Assembly: GCA_965207025.1 (NCBI GenBank)
Contig: OZ242258.1
Location: 3,224,001-3,288,000 of the forward strand
Direction of reading: 5' to 3'
Length of the DNA: 64,000 bases
Origin: Bin87 sp034423595
GTDB lineage: Bacteria > Chloroflexota > Dehalococcoidia > Lucifugimonadales > UBA3495
In this document: one piece after another, positions 17,621 to 26,229 of the stretch
Layout: each line of letters begins with the position of its first letter
How positions within the stretch are numbered: the first letter of the stretch is position 1
Program-made: the position numbers and the translations under genes
The notes under the pieces: generated by a model
Seen by the model: only the letters and a program-made list of their open reading frames with translations
What the model was told of the DNA's origin: nothing
Databases searched by the model: none

Positions 17621-18664
17621 TTGCTTATCCGGTTGCCCATACTGGCCGCGTTGGTGGCCATAATTCTGCTGGCTATGACGCCGGCTGCGCTCTATTCCCA
17701 GTCGTCCGCCACATCCCCGGTATCCGGCGTATTGGTCAACGGAACCCAGGGCGGCGCAATCCCCGCCAACGCCACCGTCCTGCTCCACCAGTTCGGCGTC
17801 GATTCCGGCTCCGTGGACACCTACGAAACAACCACCGATGCTGACGGCGCGTTCCGCTTTGACGACGTGCCGCCCACGCCGGAAAACGGCAGCGCCGCCG
17901 TGGTCGCCATCTATGGCGGCACCCGGTACAGCGAGGTACTATCGCCATCGGAAACGTCTGACCCGGTCTCACTCACCGTGTACGAGCTCACGCGAGACGT
18001 GGGTGTCGTCGCCACCACCGAGCAGTCCATCATCATCGCCGGCATCGACACCGCCACGCGCCGCATGGCCGCCGTGCAGCTCTTCACCCTGGAAAACCGC
18101 AGCGACACCACCCTGGTCCCCGACCTGTCCGCCCCACCCATGATCGGCCAGTTCAGCTTCCTGCGTTTCTCCCTGCCCGCCGAAGCTGCCAATCTCGACG
18201 TGTCCACCGATCTGGTCGGCGGCGAGGTCATACCGGTAGGCACGGGCTTCGCCATCACCGCCCCGGTGCAACCGGGCCGACACCAGGTCAGCTTCACCTT
18301 CACCGTGCCCTACCAGGGTGATACGCTGGCTTGGCGCGACAACACCCTACAGGGCGCCGAGTCCCTGCGTGTCCTGATTCCCAAAGAATTCGGCGACATC
18401 GGCGTGGGCGGACTGCCCGCCCAGGAACCGTTGAACCTCGGCGAAATAACCTACCGCGTCTGGGGAACCGAAAGCCTGGCTCCAGGCGCCGGCGTTGACC
18501 TTCTGTTGTCCGGCCTGCCCGAACCTTCATGGATCACCAGGTTGGGTAATCCCCTGTCGGAAGCCCGCTTCTGGTACGCTGCCATCCCCGTGGTAGTCGC
18601 TGCGTTACTGGCCTGCCTCTTGATCTGGGGCGTGTGGCGACGGCCCACGGAATCCGTCGCCTGA
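17621..18664 (+). CDS. Exported protein with carboxypeptidase-regulatory-like (beta-sandwich) domain
   Basis: About 347 residues. A signal-anchor (ILAALVAIILLAMTPAALYS) is followed by a domain resembling carboxypeptidase regulatory/CnaB folds (VSGVLVNGTQGG, YETTTDADGAFRFDDVP), a second beta-rich part and a C-terminal transmembrane helix. No ATG fits; the frame is open far upstream through the previous gene, so the start is probably the TTG at 17621 or 17633, eight or twenty bases after the upstream stop. Its TGA overlaps the thioredoxin ATG. It may sense or handle cell-surface components during cytochrome assembly, but this is a guess. Confidence 0.6.
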   Translation: MLIRLPILAALVAIILLAMTPAALYSQSSATSPVSGVLVNGTQGGAIPANATVLLHQFGVDSGSVDTYETTTDADGAFRFDDVPPTPENGSAAVVAIYGGTRYSEVLSPSETSDPVSLTVYELTRDVGVVATTEQSIIIAGIDTATRRMAAVQLFTLENRSDTTLVPDLSAPPMIGQFSFLRFSLPAEAANLDVSTDLVGGEVIPVGTGFAITAPVQPGRHQVSFTFTVPYQGDTLAWRDNTLQGAESLRVLIPKEFGDIGVGGLPAQEPLNLGEITYRVWGTESLAPGAGVDLLLSGLPEPSWITRLGNPLSEARFWYAAIPVVVAALLACLLIWGVWRRPTESVA

Positions 18665-19320
18665 TGTCCCGCCGCAACTGGATCATCCTGGGGACGGCGG
18701 CCGCGCTCATCCCCCTGTTCGCACTGCTGGCCTGGGCCGCGTCACAGCAGCGAGGCCAACCCCCCGGAACCGGCATCAACCAGCAATTCGGCGAGATCCG
18801 GGTGGAACGCTCCCAGGCTGAGGACTTCGAACTACAACTGCTGAACGGAGACCCCATACGGCTGTCCGACCTGCGCGGCAAGGTGGTCATGGTCGATTTC
18901 TGGGCATCCTGGTGCGCCCCCTGCCGCCAGGAGTCGGCAGCGTTGAACCGCGCTTACGCCGCCTACGCCGGCCGGCCCGTGGAGTTTATCGGCGTCAACG
19001 TCTGGGACACGGAGAACTCGGCGGAACTTTTCCTGGTGGAGTTCGGCGTCGAGTACCCGGCCGGCGTGGATTCTAATGGCGACATCGCCCTCAACTACGG
19101 CGTCCGAGGCATCCCCGAGAAGTTCTTCGTTGACGCCAACGGGATCATCCGGCGCAAGTACGTAGGCCCCATGCCCGAGGACGTACTGCGGATGACCCTC
19201 GACAGCCTACTGGCGGAGGCCGAATCAAGCGGCGGTGGATCACCGCCATATGGACGTCGTCACATTACCGACGTCAACGCTCAATTAACGTCAGTTCCGA
19301 GCCAAACTGCACTCCCATAA
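18664..19320 (+). CDS. TlpA/ResA/CcmG-type thioredoxin
   Basis: A 218-residue protein anchored by an N-terminal helix (residues 6-24) with a thioredoxin fold. The active site is WCAPC at residues 83-87, preceded by LSDLRGKVVMVDFWASW, and the cis-Pro is in VRGIPEKFFVD. Such proteins reduce apocytochrome cysteines before heme attachment, which fits the CcmH/CcmF neighbours. The start at 18664 is chosen because it overlaps the upstream stop (TGATG). The last 45 bp overlap the convergent nuclease gene, so the C-terminal tail is probably unstructured. Confidence 0.85.
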   Translation: MSRRNWIILGTAAALIPLFALLAWAASQQRGQPPGTGINQQFGEIRVERSQAEDFELQLLNGDPIRLSDLRGKVVMVDFWASWCAPCRQESAALNRAYAAYAGRPVEFIGVNVWDTENSAELFLVEFGVEYPAGVDSNGDIALNYGVRGIPEKFFVDANGIIRRKYVGPMPEDVLRMTLDSLLAEAESSGGGSPPYGRRHITDVNAQLTSVPSQTALP

Positions 19321-20392
19321 TATCGCAAGCCGTTGCTATATGTTTACGAATCGGCCCTGACCCAATGTTAGTTCCAAGCCACCAGCCGTTTTCGAGGTCC
19401 AACGAGTAATCTCGTAGGTGGACCGCGTCGTAGAGGCCATCGCGGGTCATAGATACCAGTCGTCGAGTTCGTCCAGATGTCAGTGCAGAAAAACGTTCCA
19501 TGAATGTGGAGTCGCGTCGCTGAAACTCTTTCACCAACTCTGCCAATGTTCGATTTCCGATTCCGGTTTCGACTGGTTTGTTGTCAAGAACGAAACCAAC
19601 GATTTTCGTGGTGTGCTTTTGGGTGGTACTAGGAGCCGTAGTCGGCGGCTGTGTGGTTGACTGAGATCCCGTGTCAGCAGAGGGTTGGTAGATAAGCCCG
19701 CTGGAACGCAGAATTTGACCCAAAAACTCTTCGACATCGTCAAGCTCAGGTTGTGTGCCACACTCACCTTGCACTGCATCCGCAATCAAACTGGAAAGCG
19801 ATTCGTCAGGCGTTTCCAGCATCTTCCGCCAAACAATGGGGATGGCATTACGAGCTTCTTCTCGTTGGATGCCGCCGTCCCGTAGTTGTCCTGCCGCGGA
19901 TGTGATTTCCATGGTATTGCTGACGATGCAATCTTTATGTAGAAACTTTTCAAGGAACCGCTCGTGGTCGGTTATCTTGTCTTCCCGCTGTAGTTCCATA
20001 TGGTAAAACCTGCGTTCCGCTGGAATACCATCAGCCATGCTGAGATAAAAATCCCAGACATTGCCATCCGTCAAGATCAGAAAAGGTACGCCGCGATTTG
20101 CGGCATACTTGAAGACCTGATCTACGCCGCTGTCGTTGGCATGGTCGAGTTTTTTGGCCTCCACAAAAACCAGCGGACCCCGCTTTCCGATCAAGGCGTA
20201 ATCTACCTGACCGTACCCTCCGTCGTCATAACTCACTGGGTACTCGGGCACGAACTCACTCGGGTCGCTGTCGTCCCAGTCCAGCGCACGGAGGATAGGT
20301 AGGATCACTGCTTGCTTCACTTGAGCTTCGTTCTGCAAAGCTCCAGATCGGATGCGCTGAAGAGACCGAAGCAAAACCTGTTCCATTTCCAT
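19274..20392 (-). CDS. PD-(D/E)XK nuclease, HsdR N-terminal-like
   Basis: A 372-residue protein. Residues 1-150 resemble the type I restriction HsdR N-terminal nuclease domain: NEAQVKQAVILPILRALDWD, then VDYAL and LVFVEAKK give the D...ExK site. A Thr/Ser/Gln-rich linker (about 245-265) leads to a C-terminal domain of unknown fold. There is no helicase or specificity subunit beside it, so it is a stand-alone nuclease of this group. Its base composition is visibly more AT-rich than its neighbours, which suggests transfer. Confidence 0.75.
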   Translation of the reverse strand: MEMEQVLLRSLQRIRSGALQNEAQVKQAVILPILRALDWDDSDPSEFVPEYPVSYDDGGYGQVDYALIGKRGPLVFVEAKKLDHANDSGVDQVFKYAANRGVPFLILTDGNVWDFYLSMADGIPAERRFYHMELQREDKITDHERFLEKFLHKDCIVSNTMEITSAAGQLRDGGIQREEARNAIPIVWRKMLETPDESLSSLIADAVQGECGTQPELDDVEEFLGQILRSSGLIYQPSADTGSQSTTQPPTTAPSTTQKHTTKIVGFVLDNKPVETGIGNRTLAELVKEFQRRDSTFMERFSALTSGRTRRLVSMTRDGLYDAVHLRDYSLDLENGWWLGTNIGSGPIRKHIATACDIMGVQFGSELTLIER

Positions 20393-20441
20393 AGTTAATC
20401 ATCTCAATGTTGCTGATGGTTTCGTGGTACATGCCGAATCT

Positions 20442-20471
20442 AATCTATCTCAGTGTATAATCTTATGTCAA
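20442..20471 (-). promoter_or_regulatory. Candidate promoter of the HsdR-like nuclease
   Basis: On the minus strand TTGACA (20471-20466), an 18-base spacer, then TAGATT (20447-20442), 50 bp before the ATG at 20392. It lies in an AT-rich divergent region shared with the ROK kinase promoter. Confidence 0.4.
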
Positions 20472-20478
20472 TATATAG

Positions 20479-20487
20479 TGGTACAAT
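20479..20487 (+). promoter_or_regulatory. Extended -10 promoter of the ROK kinase
   Basis: TGG-TACAAT at 20479-20487, nine bases before the ATG at 20497. The short distance predicts an almost leaderless transcript. No good -35 box was seen. Confidence 0.5.
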
Positions 20488-20496
20488 TTGGTTGTC

Positions 20497-21543
20497 ATGA
20501 GCTCACATATTAGTGGAATTGATTCAAACGAATCCCCCGTCGCCTTGGCCATGGACTGGGGTGGCACCTGGGCCCGCGCCGCCATCATCGACCGACAGGG
20601 ACAACCCATCTGGCAGGGTCGCGTCGCCAATCAACCCGGCGCTTTCCAAGATGAGTTGGTCGAGGCCGCCGGCGCGCTACTGCTCCAGGCCATGAACAAT
20701 GCCGGCCAACGCCCCATCGCCGGTGCCGGCATCGCCCTGGCCGGCTCCATCGACGCCACCACCAACATGCTCCTCTCCTCGCCCAACCTGCCCGCCCTCA
20801 ACGGGGTGACACTGCCCGACGTTTGGCAACCCATGCTAGATATGCCGGTGTGGGTGGGCAACGACGCCAACCTGGCCGCCCTCGGCGAGTGCTATTACGG
20901 GGCGGGGCGTCCCGCTACTCCACGGGATCGGCCGGCCCGCACCCTGGTGTTCGTTACCTTCAGCACCGGCGTTGGCGCCGGCGTCGTCGATGGCGGCGAG
21001 ATGTTCATCGGGGCCGCCGGCGCCGCCGCCGAGGTCGGCCACATGACCATCGACTCTCGCGCCGACGCCCCGGCCTGCGCCTGCGGCAACAGCGGATGCC
21101 TCGAAGCCCTGGCCTCCGGCACCGCCATCGGCAGAGCGGCTCAGGCCCGGCTGGGCGACGCGACCCCGGGCGCGCCGCTGCAACTAGCCTACGAAACCAA
21201 CGCCGCCATCACCGGCGAGGACGTGTTCAACGCCGCAGAGCGAGGCGATTCGGTGGCTATCGAAGTAGTCAACGACGCCGTCGCCGCCATCATCGTGGGC
21301 ATGGGCAACGTGCTCAACCTGTTCAACCCCGACGTGGTCGTCCTGGGCGGCGGCGTAACCCAGGGCCTGCTGCAACTGGACCTGCTGGATCGTATCGAGG
21401 ACGGTATGCGCCGCCGCGCCATGAGTTCCGGCCACCGGCAGTTTCGCCTGGCTCCGGCAACCCTGGGCGACAGCCAGGGGCTGGTGGGAGCAGCCAGCCT
21501 CGTCTGGTCCAAAACCGAGCGAGTCCAACCCCCTCTCCCTTAA
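20497..21543 (+). CDS. ROK-family sugar kinase (glucokinase-like)
   Basis: A 348-residue ROK protein. The ATP-binding loop is AMDWGGTWARAAI (Asp20), the sugar site is in VGNDANLAALGE, and the phosphate loop is FSTGVGAGVV. The zinc-binding ROK signature is complete: EVGHMT followed by CACGNSGCLEALASG with cysteines from about residue 194. No DNA-binding domain is present, so it is a kinase and not a repressor. ATG 20497 is preferred over a TTG nine bases upstream. The stop codon falls in the loop of a CCCTCTCCC hairpin repeat. Confidence 0.88.
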   Translation: MSSHISGIDSNESPVALAMDWGGTWARAAIIDRQGQPIWQGRVANQPGAFQDELVEAAGALLLQAMNNAGQRPIAGAGIALAGSIDATTNMLLSSPNLPALNGVTLPDVWQPMLDMPVWVGNDANLAALGECYYGAGRPATPRDRPARTLVFVTFSTGVGAGVVDGGEMFIGAAGAAAEVGHMTIDSRADAPACACGNSGCLEALASGTAIGRAAQARLGDATPGAPLQLAYETNAAITGEDVFNAAERGDSVAIEVVNDAVAAIIVGMGNVLNLFNPDVVVLGGGVTQGLLQLDLLDRIEDGMRRRAMSSGHRQFRLAPATLGDSQGLVGAASLVWSKTERVQPPLP

Positions 21544-21553
21544 TGGGAGAGGG
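21531..21553 (+). repeat. CCCTCTCCC/GGGAGAGGG hairpin repeat at a stop codon
   Basis: CCCTCTCCC-TTAAT-GGGAGAGGG; the ROK kinase TAA (21541-21543) lies in the loop, so the last codons of the kinase (PPLP) come from repeat sequence. A GGGGTGAGGG tail follows at 21579-21588. Confidence 0.75.
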
Positions 21554-21611
21554 CTGGAGCCTGCCCTGTACTCGATACGGGGTGAGGGTGGAGATTTACG
21601 CAGGGTAGTCC

Positions 21612-22379
21612 CTACACTATATACCGCCCGCCCACCACATTCATCCGGTCGCCGGTAATGTACGACGACTCGTCGCTGGCGTAGAACAGGCAGGCGTTGG
21701 CAATGTCCTGCACCGTGCCCTGCCGTCCCATCGGAATTGACTTCAGGTGTTCGGAGGAACCTCGCGCTACTTCCTGGAACTCCGGATACCACTCCGGATG
21801 CTCCCGTGAAGTATTCGTAGCCCCGGGATTCACCAGGTTGGCCCGCACGCCCTGCCCCGCGTATTCGGCGGCCACGGCGCGTATCAGCCCCAGCAGTCCC
21901 GTCTTGGCGGTGGTCACCACGGCGGTTTCCGGCCGCCCGGTGATCGCAGCCTGCCCGCCCAGCGCGATGATGCTGCCGGAACCCTGCTCCAGCATCCCCG
22001 GCAGCACGGCGCGCATCAGGTAGAACGATGCGTGCAGGTTGGTGGCAATAACGTCCTGCCATTCCTCCACCGACACCTCCAGCAACGGCTTGTGCGGGCG
22101 CACCGCTACGTTGCTCACCAGCACGTCCACGGTACCCACGGCGTCAATTCCTTCGGACACCATAGCCGCAACGCGGTCAGGATCGGACACGTCGCCGATG
22201 ACAGTGTGGGTTTTGACACCCAGCTCCCGGCACTCGGCGGCCACTGACTCCAGTTCTTGCGCCGACTGCCGCGTGTTAAGAATCAGGTCAGCCCCCTCGC
22301 GAGCGAAGGTGCGGGCAATCTCGGCGCCAATGTTCCGACTGGCGCCGGTAATAAGAGCAGTTTTGTTTTCAAGACGCAT
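21612..22379 (-). CDS. SDR-family protein lacking the catalytic Ser and Tyr
   Basis: A 255-residue short-chain dehydrogenase fold. The NAD(P)-binding TGASRNIG (residues 11-18), DVSD and the C-terminal NPGATNTS are present. The active site is altered: the Ser expected at 142 is Gly, and the YxxxK motif reads VTTAK (Val155, Lys159). The NNAG motif is SNVA. The protein can probably still bind a dinucleotide but should not use the usual Tyr-Lys chemistry. It is the last gene of a run with two small membrane protein genes upstream. Confidence 0.8.
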   Translation of the reverse strand: MRLENKTALITGASRNIGAEIARTFAREGADLILNTRQSAQELESVAAECRELGVKTHTVIGDVSDPDRVAAMVSEGIDAVGTVDVLVSNVAVRPHKPLLEVSVEEWQDVIATNLHASFYLMRAVLPGMLEQGSGSIIALGGQAAITGRPETAVVTTAKTGLLGLIRAVAAEYAGQGVRANLVNPGATNTSREHPEWYPEFQEVARGSSEHLKSIPMGRQGTVQDIANACLFYASDESSYITGDRMNVVGGRYIV

Positions 22380-22400
22380 CGAGAAGATACTCCCCAGTTG

Positions 22401-22625
22401 CTATTTGTTCTGGCGCCGGCCAATGATCCATCTCCACAAACGGAGAACTAAAAACCAGAGCCCGCCAGTTACGGTGAATATCGCGGCGACGACCTGGAGC
22501 GCTGTAACAGGATCTGCGTTTACCGCAGTCAAGATGACGATAATAAAAAGCGCTACCGAGCCGACGACAATTAAGATTGCTACTACGACCAGCAGTACTT
22601 TCACCGTCGATAGAAACAACTCCAT
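22401..22625 (-). CDS. Small membrane protein (two helices)
   Basis: A 74-residue protein consisting almost entirely of two transmembrane helices (about residues 8-32 and 42-65) with a basic C-terminus (RLWRWIIGRRQNK). Family unknown. It starts one base after the stop of the next small membrane gene upstream and ends 21 bp before the SDR start, so the three genes are probably one transcript. Confidence 0.55.
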   Translation of the reverse strand: MELFLSTVKVLLVVVAILIVVGSVALFIIVILTAVNADPVTALQVVAAIFTVTGGLWFLVLRLWRWIIGRRQNK

Positions 22626-22626
22626 T

Positions 22627-22827
22627 CTAGGTGCGAACGTTGGTACCCAGGAGCACAGCTAAGCCCGAAATCCCCGCCGCGAACCCGCCGACGCTCATCA
22701 ATGAGGCCCCAACCAATATAGCGCCCCGTGACCAGTCGGGTACCAAGTACTCGCCCAGCAAAACTACAAAGACGCCGGCCAGGAAGACCAGCAATGCAAG
22801 GGTCAAGATTTTGTCCCACCTAGTCAC
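22627..22827 (-). CDS. Small membrane protein (two helices)
   Basis: A 66-residue protein with hydrophobic segments at about 7-26 and 36-60 (GAILVGASLMSVGGFAAGIS). Family unknown. It is first in a three-gene run with the 74-residue membrane protein and the SDR protein. Pairs of tiny two-helix proteins can form a hetero-oligomer, but nothing here shows that. Confidence 0.55.
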   Translation of the reverse strand: MTRWDKILTLALLVFLAGVFVVLLGEYLVPDWSRGAILVGASLMSVGGFAAGISGLAVLLGTNVRT

Positions 22828-22888
22828 GATAATCGTACCTCGCAGATAGTCAGATGATAAATCTGCCGGCAGGGGTTGTCAAAATGAT

Positions 22889-22916
22889 GCAGGGGCGACA
22901 GTTTTGTCGCCCCTGC
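22889..22916 (+). repeat. Palindromic GGGGCG/CGCCCC repeat
   Basis: A perfect 12-bp stem (GCAGGGGCGACA) with loop GTTT, between the small membrane protein promoter region and the end of the OppF-like gene. One of eight copies of a family with conserved arms and variable centres. Confidence 0.8.
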
Positions 22917-22940
22917 ACCGACTTTCTTACTCCGCAAACA

Positions 22941-23981
22941 TCAATACGGTCCGTACCCCGGCACGTTGATGCACGCCGCTATGTGGTTCGGCAGCACCTC
23001 CCGGGCCTCCGGTATCACCCTCATGCAGTCGTCCGTCGCCAGCGGGCAGCGCGGGTGGAACACGCAACCGCTCGGCGGATTCAGCGGGCTCGGCACCTCG
23101 CCCGACAGGATGATGCGCTCACGCTGCGCGTCCAGCACCGGGTCCGGAATCGGCACCGCCGACAGCAGCGCCCGGGTGTAGGGATGCTGCGGGTTCTCGT
23201 AGATCGCGTTCCGGTCGGCGACCTCCACGATCTTGCCCAGATACATCACCGCCACGCGGTCGCTGATGTGTCGCACCACCGACAGGTCGTGCGCGATGAA
23301 CAGGTAGGTCAGGTCGTAGCGTTCCTGTAGGTCTTCCAGCAGGTTGATGATCTGCGCCTGGATGGACACGTCCAGCGCCGACACCGGCTCGTCGCACACG
23401 ATGAACGACGGGTCAACCGACAACGCCCGCGCCACGCCGATGCGCTGGCGCTGCCCGCCACTGAACTCGTGGGGGAACCGGTCGGCCATGTACGGGTTCA
23501 GGCCCACGTTGTTCAAAAGCTCAGCCACCCGCTCCCGGTACTCCCGCTTGTTGTTCACCAGCCCATGCACCGCCAACGGCTCGCCGATGATGTTGCCGGC
23601 CGTCATGCGGGGGTTCAGCGAACTGTACGGGTCCTGGAAGATGATCTGCATCTGACGACGCATCGCTCGCATCTGATTGGTGCGCGCGTTGGCGATCTCA
23701 ATGCCGTCGAACCAGATCTCCCCGTCCGTGGGCTTGTAGAGGCGCAGGATGCATCGGCCGGTGGTGGTCTTGCCGCAGCCCGACTCTCCCACCAGTCCTA
23801 GCGTCTCGCCGCGCATCACCGTGAAATGCACGTCGTCCACGGCTTTGATGTGCGCCACCGCCCGTTGGAAAAGTATCCCCGACGTTACGGGGAAGTGCAT
23901 TTTCAGGCCCCGAACGTCCAGCAGTACGTCCCCGTGGCCCGGCTGCGTCTCGGCGGTCTGCGGCATTTCGGCAGTAGTCAT
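22941..23981 (-). CDS. Oligopeptide/dipeptide ABC transporter ATP-binding protein (OppF/DppF type)
   Basis: A 346-residue ABC ATPase: Walker A GESGCGKTT, the Q-loop in MQIIFQDPYSSLNPRMT, signature FSGGQRQRIGVARAL, Walker B IVCDEPVSALD and the H-loop in IAHDLSVV. The C-terminal extension CVFHPRCPLATDDCMRV carries the cysteines typical of the oligopeptide subfamily. The partner ATPase lies 81 bp upstream. No permease or binding-protein gene is adjacent, so the rest of the importer must be elsewhere. Confidence 0.88.
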   Translation of the reverse strand: MTTAEMPQTAETQPGHGDVLLDVRGLKMHFPVTSGILFQRAVAHIKAVDDVHFTVMRGETLGLVGESGCGKTTTGRCILRLYKPTDGEIWFDGIEIANARTNQMRAMRRQMQIIFQDPYSSLNPRMTAGNIIGEPLAVHGLVNNKREYRERVAELLNNVGLNPYMADRFPHEFSGGQRQRIGVARALSVDPSFIVCDEPVSALDVSIQAQIINLLEDLQERYDLTYLFIAHDLSVVRHISDRVAVMYLGKIVEVADRNAIYENPQHPYTRALLSAVPIPDPVLDAQRERIILSGEVPSPLNPPSGCVFHPRCPLATDDCMRVIPEAREVLPNHIAACINVPGYGPY

Positions 23982-24026
23982 TCTGAAACTCCATTTCCAT
24001 AACCGTCATTCCGGCCTTTTCACGTC

Positions 24027-24046
24027 ATTCCCGCGAAAGCGGGAAT
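24027..24046 (+). repeat. Hairpin repeat with GAAA loop
   Basis: ATTCCCGC-GAAA-GCGGGAAT, identical to 10216-10235, in the gap between the two ABC ATPase genes. A partial copy (CCGTCATTCCGG) lies just before it at 24003-24014. Confidence 0.8.
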
Positions 24047-24062
24047 CCAGAAAAGCCTTCGG

Positions 24063-25106
<1,044 letters not shown>

Positions 25107-25181
25107 GGCAGCGCTCCTTCCTCTGGTTGCGTACGCGTAGCACACGCCCGCGCTATCCAGCGGCGTGAAATTGATGCGGAC

Positions 25182-25210
25182 AAATTACCATACGCCGCAT
25201 GGTACGGCAA
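25182..25210 (-). promoter_or_regulatory. Candidate promoter with an internal palindrome upstream of the OppD-type gene
   Basis: On the minus strand TTGCCG (25210-25205), a 17-base spacer and TAATTT (25187-25182) preceded by TGG. The spacer contains TACCATGCGGCGTATGGTA (25204-25186), a 19-bp palindrome with one mismatch pair, which could be an operator. Confidence 0.4.
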
Positions 25211-25288
25211 GACAGGCGGCAGGTTCACCCTCACTTACCCTGTTCATCTGTTCAAGCGCAGGTTGGTGATTGCATTGGTGCAACGACG

Positions 25289-25750
25289 CTACGACACCGG
25301 GGGACCTTGACCGTCGCGGCGGACATTGCCATAGATGACTGCCACCAACCCCGCCAACGCGGCTAAAAGGGAAACCAGACTAGCCGGACTCCAGCCGTAA
25401 ATAATCGTTAGTACAATGCCGGCGATTAAGCCGCCTATGCCAATAACGGCGGCGATGACTAAACTCCAGATGCGTACCGAAAAATTCCAGTGAGCAACTT
25501 GTCTATGAGTTTCGAGCGCCATCCTTTCGTTGGCTGTTTCTTGCTCTTCCTGGTTGCGCTGGTGCTCCTGTGACCTTTCCCAGTTGCTTGCGATGCGTTC
25601 CGCCAAGCCGTCCAGGACCGATTCGTACTGTGCGAGCATTTCCGGTGAAGGCAGAGAATCTTCCCCATAGGGAATCGCTTCATCACTACCATTCTCTGCC
25701 AATCTATCGTCGGGCTGGTGCTCCGGATTGGCTTCACCCGGTTCGTTCAT
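25289..25750 (-). CDS. DUF2335-type membrane protein
   Basis: A 153-residue protein: an acidic N-terminus, the motif LPSPEMLAQYESVLDGLAER, a charged helix rich in Glu/Gln/Arg (EHQRNQEEQETANERMA), then two transmembrane helices (about residues 94-118 and 122-142). This is the layout of DUF2335 (predicted membrane protein, no known function). It overlaps the paralogous gene upstream by 17 bp. Confidence 0.7.
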   Translation of the reverse strand: MNEPGEANPEHQPDDRLAENGSDEAIPYGEDSLPSPEMLAQYESVLDGLAERIASNWERSQEHQRNQEEQETANERMALETHRQVAHWNFSVRIWSLVIAAVIGIGGLIAGIVLTIIYGWSPASLVSLLAALAGLVAVIYGNVRRDGQGPPVS

Positions 25751-26198
25751 TTGACTCGGACATCCGCGCTCTGGGCAGTCGATTTAAGCTCCGGGCGTTG
25801 GCGCTGAAAACGAATGCCGCCAGCATCGCAGCGATATAAGCGATGCACAGCGCCACACCCCACCACTGGTGCCCAACCAGAATGATGTAGATACCGCCCG
25901 CAATACCCAGTATGGATAAAGCATAAACGATCAGGAAACTGATGAAACGCCACCGGGCGCCCTTGACCTGAGCCTCTTGCGCGGTTTCCAGCGCGAACGT
26001 CTCTCGCTCACGAGCCTCACGCTCCCGGTTTTGGCGGTGTCGCTGTTCCTGCTCGACGGCTTCCAGTATCCGGCTGGCCGCGCCGGGAACTATATCCTCG
26101 TATCGCTTCAGTACCTCCGGAGGGGGCAACATGCCACCCCAAGACTCTGCCGGCCGGTCAAACCGGGGCTGACTTGGCGTATCGTTGTGATTTCTCAT
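25734..26198 (-). CDS. DUF2335-type membrane protein (paralogue)
   Basis: A 154-residue protein with the same layout as the gene that follows it: LPPPEVLKRYEDIVPGAASR, a charged helix (EQRHRQNREREARERE), then two transmembrane helices. The start at 26198 is chosen from GGGAGGGG eleven bases upstream; the frame is open to 26240. The two proteins probably form a tandem duplicate. Function unknown. Confidence 0.7.
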   Translation of the reverse strand: MRNHNDTPSQPRFDRPAESWGGMLPPPEVLKRYEDIVPGAASRILEAVEQEQRHRQNREREARERETFALETAQEAQVKGARWRFISFLIVYALSILGIAGGIYIILVGHQWWGVALCIAYIAAMLAAFVFSANARSLNRLPRARMSESNERTG

Positions 26199-26229
26199 GT
26201 TGACCCCTCCCAGTACAAGAGCGCTCCTG

